Notes under the pieces: model-generated
The model's input: the letters and a program-made list of their open reading frames with translations, nothing else
Told to the model about the DNA's origin: nothing
Databases searched by the model: none
Shown: piece after piece, positions 59,601-64,000 of the stretch
Layout of the letters: each line of letters opens with the position of its first letter
Position numbering within the stretch: the stretch's first letter is position 1
Assembly: GCA_037074705.1 (NCBI GenBank)
Contig: CM073590.1
Coordinates: 239,849,101-239,913,100, forward strand
Direction of reading: 5' to 3'
Source of the DNA: Zhengitettix transpicula
Lineage: Eukaryota > Arthropoda > Insecta > Orthoptera > Tetrigidae
Length of the DNA stretch: 64,000 nucleotides
Made by a program: the position numbers and the translations under genes

Positions 59601-61019
59601 TTCCACAAATCCTATGCAGTTCCTTGCCCAGTTACAGACCTGCGTAATTTTCAAATGAGCTGCATTTTTCTTTTCCGCGTGTGTATTTCGCGGTGATGGA
59701 GGTGACTGTGTGTGTGTGTGTACGTAGGGCATCAGATAAGCGCTAGACATTCCCGTTCCAAGGACACCTGTATCAAGCATCTTATCTCCAGACAGCGAAC
59801 AACAGCGTGTCGCTTGTACTGAAAACCAGCATCGACATCGCGTCGGCCGTGGAGAGAGGGAAAATAATTGAATCGGTAATACGCGGAGAGGCGTGTTAAT
59901 CGTCTCACCGAGACAAAAGCCCGCCCTAGCCGTACACCTATATCGATTGCAGAGGAACATCCCCCGCGGCACTGCCAACAGCTATTCGTAAATACACGGA
60001 CGGGGCTGCCAAGCTCACAACGAAAATCAAACGCCCATAAAAAAATAAACTGAGCGAGCGCGGGTGAAAACTCATTTAATGTTCGGGCGCCAAAGCTGTA
60101 ACGTTGCTAGGCTATAAACCACACACAAAGGCTTCGGCTGCGTTTAATGGCCACGGTAAATAAAAACCTTTACTTCGGCAACTGTCCACTGCCGTATATC
60201 ATCATTCCCACTTTTCCTCCAAGACTCGTGGCTCAGGTCCCGCCTACCTCTAACAGTGGTTTCACTTCACAACTATGCCTGCTTCATGAATATACCTGGA
60301 ACAACGTCCTTAATACCAAAGGTCAATGGATTATGCACACGTCGATGGAGCGCTCGCAAGGGAATAGATGATAAATTGGGACGGCAATTAGGACGTAGTG
60401 TGCGAGTAGGACGAGGAAATTAAGAGTGGTGCGGTTGCTGAACACTACAATAATAATTGAGTTCTACGTCCAAGCTGCTTTTCTATTTTACTTCTTTCTA
60501 AACTGCTCGATTTATAAGAACTATGCTTGAATGAAACTGTGACCGACTTCAACTAAAAACTGATATAACTTTGGTGTGAGTAAAACTAATTGACAGGAGG
60601 TCCATTACTTAATTCGTAATTACTTTTTTGAAACAAGTTATGACAGAGTAGACGTAACGTTTGAAATTCGACGTTTTGAAGGGTGGATAGATACACTTAC
60701 ACTGGTCTAGACCTGCGAGAGGCTGAGGGGTGGCACGTCCTTGACCAAACTATTACAGCTGACTAGAGAATATAAGGTTAAAGGATCACACACCTTCGTC
60801 ACATCATCACTTTACGATTACTTGCTTTGGATACCCTGAGGTTCACAGCACATCATTGGAAAATTCTAGAAAATAAAATTGTTAATTCCATTAAACAATC
60901 ATGTTCCATTACTTTAGAGACCAAAAACTGCATTTGGTTGTGCTGAAGCCTTCTTCGACTGTTTTGCTGTATCCGTATTTTCTCCCTCACATAATAACCA
61001 ACTGTGTTTTTTTTAGAGT
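59601..61019. other. No supported gene
   Basis: A 153-codon stop-free stretch on the minus strand (59517-59978) overlaps a family C copy and a GT run and has no family resemblance; not called. Confidence 0.45.
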
Positions 61020-61235
61020 AACAGGTAATCCACGTGGTGGCAACCTTTAATAGCATACGAAGGGATTTGAAAGGGCGGGATGCGGAAGGGTAGAGGAAGG
61101 TAGCCAAGGGTTAACTCGGGACCCCGGGATGTAGTTTAAGGATCCTACCGGGTATACGCCAGAAAGTGATGCCCTAGAAAAACCTGCATCAGGTTGGTCG
61201 GGCACTTGATATTCGTTTCCATGCCCTTCTGATTG
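61020..61235 (-). repeat. Family C distal half, reverse
   Basis: Reverse copy: GGTAATCCACGTGGTGGCAA, GGATCCTACCGGGTATACGC, AAACCTGCATCAGGTTGGTC. Ends 25 bp before a Penelope-type tail. Confidence 0.55.
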
Positions 61236-61259
61236 CCTTAATTCCTTTACTTGATTCAC

Positions 61260-61330
61260 CTGACGAAAGAAACAAGGATTACAGAAACGTTGTGTGGTAT
61301 CTATTGAGCACTTATTTTTATTTGTTATTT
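61260..61330 (+). mobile_element. Penelope-type tail, short copy with intact core
   Basis: CTGACGA (61260-61266), AAGAAACAAGGATTACA, GAAAC (61284-61288), TTGTGTGGTATCTAT. Begins just after a family C repeat. Confidence 0.5.
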
Positions 61331-61699
61331 CGTTACTTGTTTATCTCATTTTTATACTTTTAAACCAGACGTTTTACATTTCAATTTCACGAACCTACTT
61401 TTAACTGTTTAATAAGTTGTTATTAGGTAATACTCTTCTCAACTTTCTCCTTCTAATAATAAACCCAAATTTTTCTAAACAATATAAAAATTATTAATTT
61501 AACGTTTGTTTTCAATTAATAAAACAATTGAACTTATACGGTTACTTTCTATTTTTTATTTATATTGTGACGACACTTCACGTTCGATGTGTAAATTTAA
61601 TTACTTGGTAATCGTTCAGTTGCGCCAGTTTATTATATTAATTTAGTAAGTTGTTTGATTTTCCTTTTCGTGTACTTCAGGTTGCCTTTGTTTACTTTG

Positions 61700-61845
61700 T
61701 ACAGTAACACTATAAATCTAATCATTTCTAAGTACCTCCTCTGTAGGAAAATACCTGAAAAAGATACAAAAAAGGTATGGAAACGTCGTCGGAATATAAA
61801 TAAAAAGGTTCTGTATAAGGTCATCTATTGTTTGACTAATATTAA
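61700..61845 (+). mobile_element. Penelope-type tail, second subfamily
   Basis: Relative of the tail in the EcR intron: CCTGAAAAAGATACAAAAAAGG, TATGGAAACGTCGTC, then CTGTATAAGGTCATCTATTG. The first box is CTGAAAA (one change). Confidence 0.45.
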
Positions 61846-64000
61846 AAGTAGCATGGGTATAGGTGAATGCAGGCACTGATTCTAACGTCTATCACTTATT
61901 ACCAGTCTATGATCTATCCGCCTATTACGCTTAATAACATAACAAAAGACTTTTTTCAGGAGATCCTAATATGAATTGGGATTCATATTCTTCTTCCGAC
62001 TTGATTAATATTATGCATTTTCCGAAAACTTAATTTTCCGTTCCAATCGTATCTTAGTAGCGTAATTAACTAGCTAACACATCACTTCAATCTCTCACGA
62101 TTCACGAAAATAATTAAAATTTTCCTATGACAGTATGCCGTTTAGCTCGGTAAAAAATGATAAAAAAATTATCTTGATATATTTATTTATTGGATGTACG
62201 ATGCAATTATTTTCACTGCTACTTTTAGAGACCGATCACATTCTTATTACTTATTGAGGAGAAATCTTTTTAAAATATTAGTATAGGGATAAGAAAATAA
62301 TTGATTAATCTTGGTAAGTTGAAATTGTGAATTTGAAAACAAAATATAATAATAAAATTAAATACATAATTAAAAGTATAAGAAATTGTGCATCTCCATA
62401 TATAATAACCGAATAAGTCTGAGAAGAATCGTGTCATTCCAAAATTCTTGGCAGCAGACTACTCAAGGTGCCGTGGAAAGGATGTAATAAAGACCGCGAA
62501 TAGCAAACAAATTTCGTCTTTAACTCGGTCGAATAATAACATTAGCGAAATATTAATTGTATATTGCTTACTAAGTAGTTTTATTTTTTAAAAAAAAGAT
62601 TTTAGAGCTGTAGATAGGTGCCGGATCGCGTGTTTGTGTTTTGAGGCCTGTCTTGCAGTCGGATAACCTTGAATGGAAGCGAGCGGTGCGCGAAATGAGC
62701 AATCGTGAGTGCTCGGCCGTTTCCGCCGGTCTTCGTGACGCCGATGCCAGCGACCTCAGCGGCGGAGTGCGGAGCTGCACTGTGTGAAGGGCAAACCAAG
62801 GTCACGACGGCCGCGGCCGGCCTTCGCCGCGAATAAAGTAAAAGAGAAAGGCATTCCGAACAGCCAAGGATGCTCGCCACAAACGATACTCTACAAAAAG
62901 AGGGAAAAGGGAGCCATTAAAGTGACGCTCGCCGTGTCACACGCACGTGTGCAGATCCGCAAAATCACGGCCACGTAATTGGTTCCAATTACTGCAACAT
63001 GACTGTCGTCAGTTCGATATCGCGTCGATCTCATTCGAAATTAGCAGATTTGGCAACAGTGCGCTGCCTTGTGGACGCGATTTATTTTAAAAACTTATTA
63101 ACCGAAACGGACTTCGTACACCATTAATTTCCACGCCGCCAATTTCCTGCACAGTACAGCCAGCGGCTATATTAAATCCTCGTAGAACCAATCTTCGGCG
63201 CTAGCCACTTTAAAGGTTGGAAGAATGCAAATAAAGACCTCTTTTCGCAAACTTTTCCGCCCACGCCAAGTGTGACGTGACGTGAGCCACATGACGTTTG
63301 CGAATACGTAACAAGTGGACTGACCAGCAGCGTTCTCCACGGTTACCAGTGACAGCCTTCGGATTTTACGCTGCCGTAATAATAATATTAGCCTGATTTG
63401 GAAAAGAAAATTACAGCGGTAAAAAGAGAAAGAATAATTCTATCAGAACTGTGTTCGTCTTCAGGAGAATCGTTCTATTTGAATTACCCTTTCTCCTACA
63501 GTTACATGGAATTTCTTTTCTTACGCCTGTAAATTCCTTTCCTAAATACGACAATATCGTCCCAGTCTTTTAATTAAAATTCCAAATCGAAATCTTAAGC
63601 CTTGAGCCAGTCACACACACACACACACACACACAAGCTCGTCTACGCCTCTCAAATAAATTGGCAATTTTTCTACTTGTGTTTGTGTGTTTTATCCATA
63701 AAAGTTACCTAATTTCGCTACCGTGACTACTTCACTTCGTACGTCATCAGCCAGGTCACGCAGGTAAGTAATTTATGTGCTGTAGAGAGAGAGAGAGAGA
63801 GAGAGACCTTGGGATCTACAGTAACAAGTACAGCTCGGACTTTCACACGTCTGGCAATTAAGTTCGTCGACTCCGAGGACCACGAGACACGTGAATCTCA
63901 GTCCACTTAAATGTCAGACGATTTCCGCTCCTCTGAGTGGCTGGATGAATATATTGTAACATTATTATTATTATTTTTAACAACAGCCACCAAGTTTAAA
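61846..64000. other. No supported gene; CpG-rich island at 62620-62850
   Basis: The island has a run of CG-rich sequence ending ACGGCCGCGGCCGGC and holds CCAAGGTCA (62796), a match to the FTZ-F1/SF-1 half-site. It is a possible distal promoter of the minus-strand EcR gene, unproven. CA (63612) and GA (63785) runs follow. Confidence 0.35.
63612..63635. repeat. (CA)n microsatellite
   Basis: About 12 CA units. Shorter CA/GT runs are at 41684-41705, 48028-48040, 56444-56463, 56888-56903 and 59707-59720, and GA runs at 18611-18632, 21346-21363, 38986-39013 and 63785-63805. Confidence 0.9.

Noticed and set aside
59517..59978. 153-codon minus-strand frame
   Set aside because: Overlaps a family C repeat and a GT run; composition looks random.
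62796..62804. CCAAGGTCA as a functional FTZ-F1 site
   Set aside because: A single match of this degeneracy is expected several times by chance in 64 kb.

Overview
This is a stretch of an insect-like eukaryotic genome with very low gene density, not a prokaryotic or viral sequence. It is AT-rich and full of short tandem repeats, dispersed non-coding repeats and decayed retroelements. Nearly all stop-free stretches are short, often lack an ATG, and are best read as chance or as retroelement remains. The one host gene I can support is a single exon on the minus strand (8274-8579). It encodes the N-terminal A/B region of the ecdysone receptor (EcR), has a consensus 5' splice site, and its coding part ends in the tract SYDPYSPNGKL that precedes the EcR DNA-binding domain. 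EcR implies an arthropod. The sequence looks more like a hemimetabolous insect with a large, repeat-rich genome than a fly or moth, but that is an impression only.

Layout. Positions 1-8273 lie downstream of the EcR exon and are probably intron. They hold head-to-head Jockey-like LINE remnants (about 425-3640) between inverted flanks, tandem copies of a repeat with (TATG)n at one end (family A, 3998-5488), and a foldback of Penelope-type tails (6757-7125). Positions 8580-64000 lie upstream of the exon and are probably 5' intron or 5' flank. They hold further Penelope-like elements (GIY-YIG endonuclease remnants at 13290-13466 and 16047-16336, and a C-terminal remnant at 48322-48581), an 18-copy satellite enclosed by inverted repeats (16771-17839), RTE-like and other LINE tails (32400-32984, 34500-37260, 50969-51138), ten copies of a roughly 500-bp non-coding repeat with a conserved hairpin (family C), tRNA-derived sequences and many microsatellites.

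The most interesting theme is a set of Penelope-type 3' tails, each carrying the two core boxes of a hammerhead ribozyme (CTGANGA, a short helix, then GAAAC). They are scattered through the window and repeatedly form palindromes with the motifs pointing outward (6.8, 23.2, 28.6, 30.3 and 55.9 kb; a further palindrome at 49.1 kb has one motif at its centre). One tail with an intact core lies in the sense orientation of EcR about 170 nt downstream of the EcR splice donor, so it would be present in the EcR pre-mRNA. The EcR exon also has two very short upstream ORFs in its 44-nt leader, the second ending 5 nt before the EcR start codon.

Limits: everything here is from reading by eye. Family boundaries are approximate, and no folding, alignment or database search was run.
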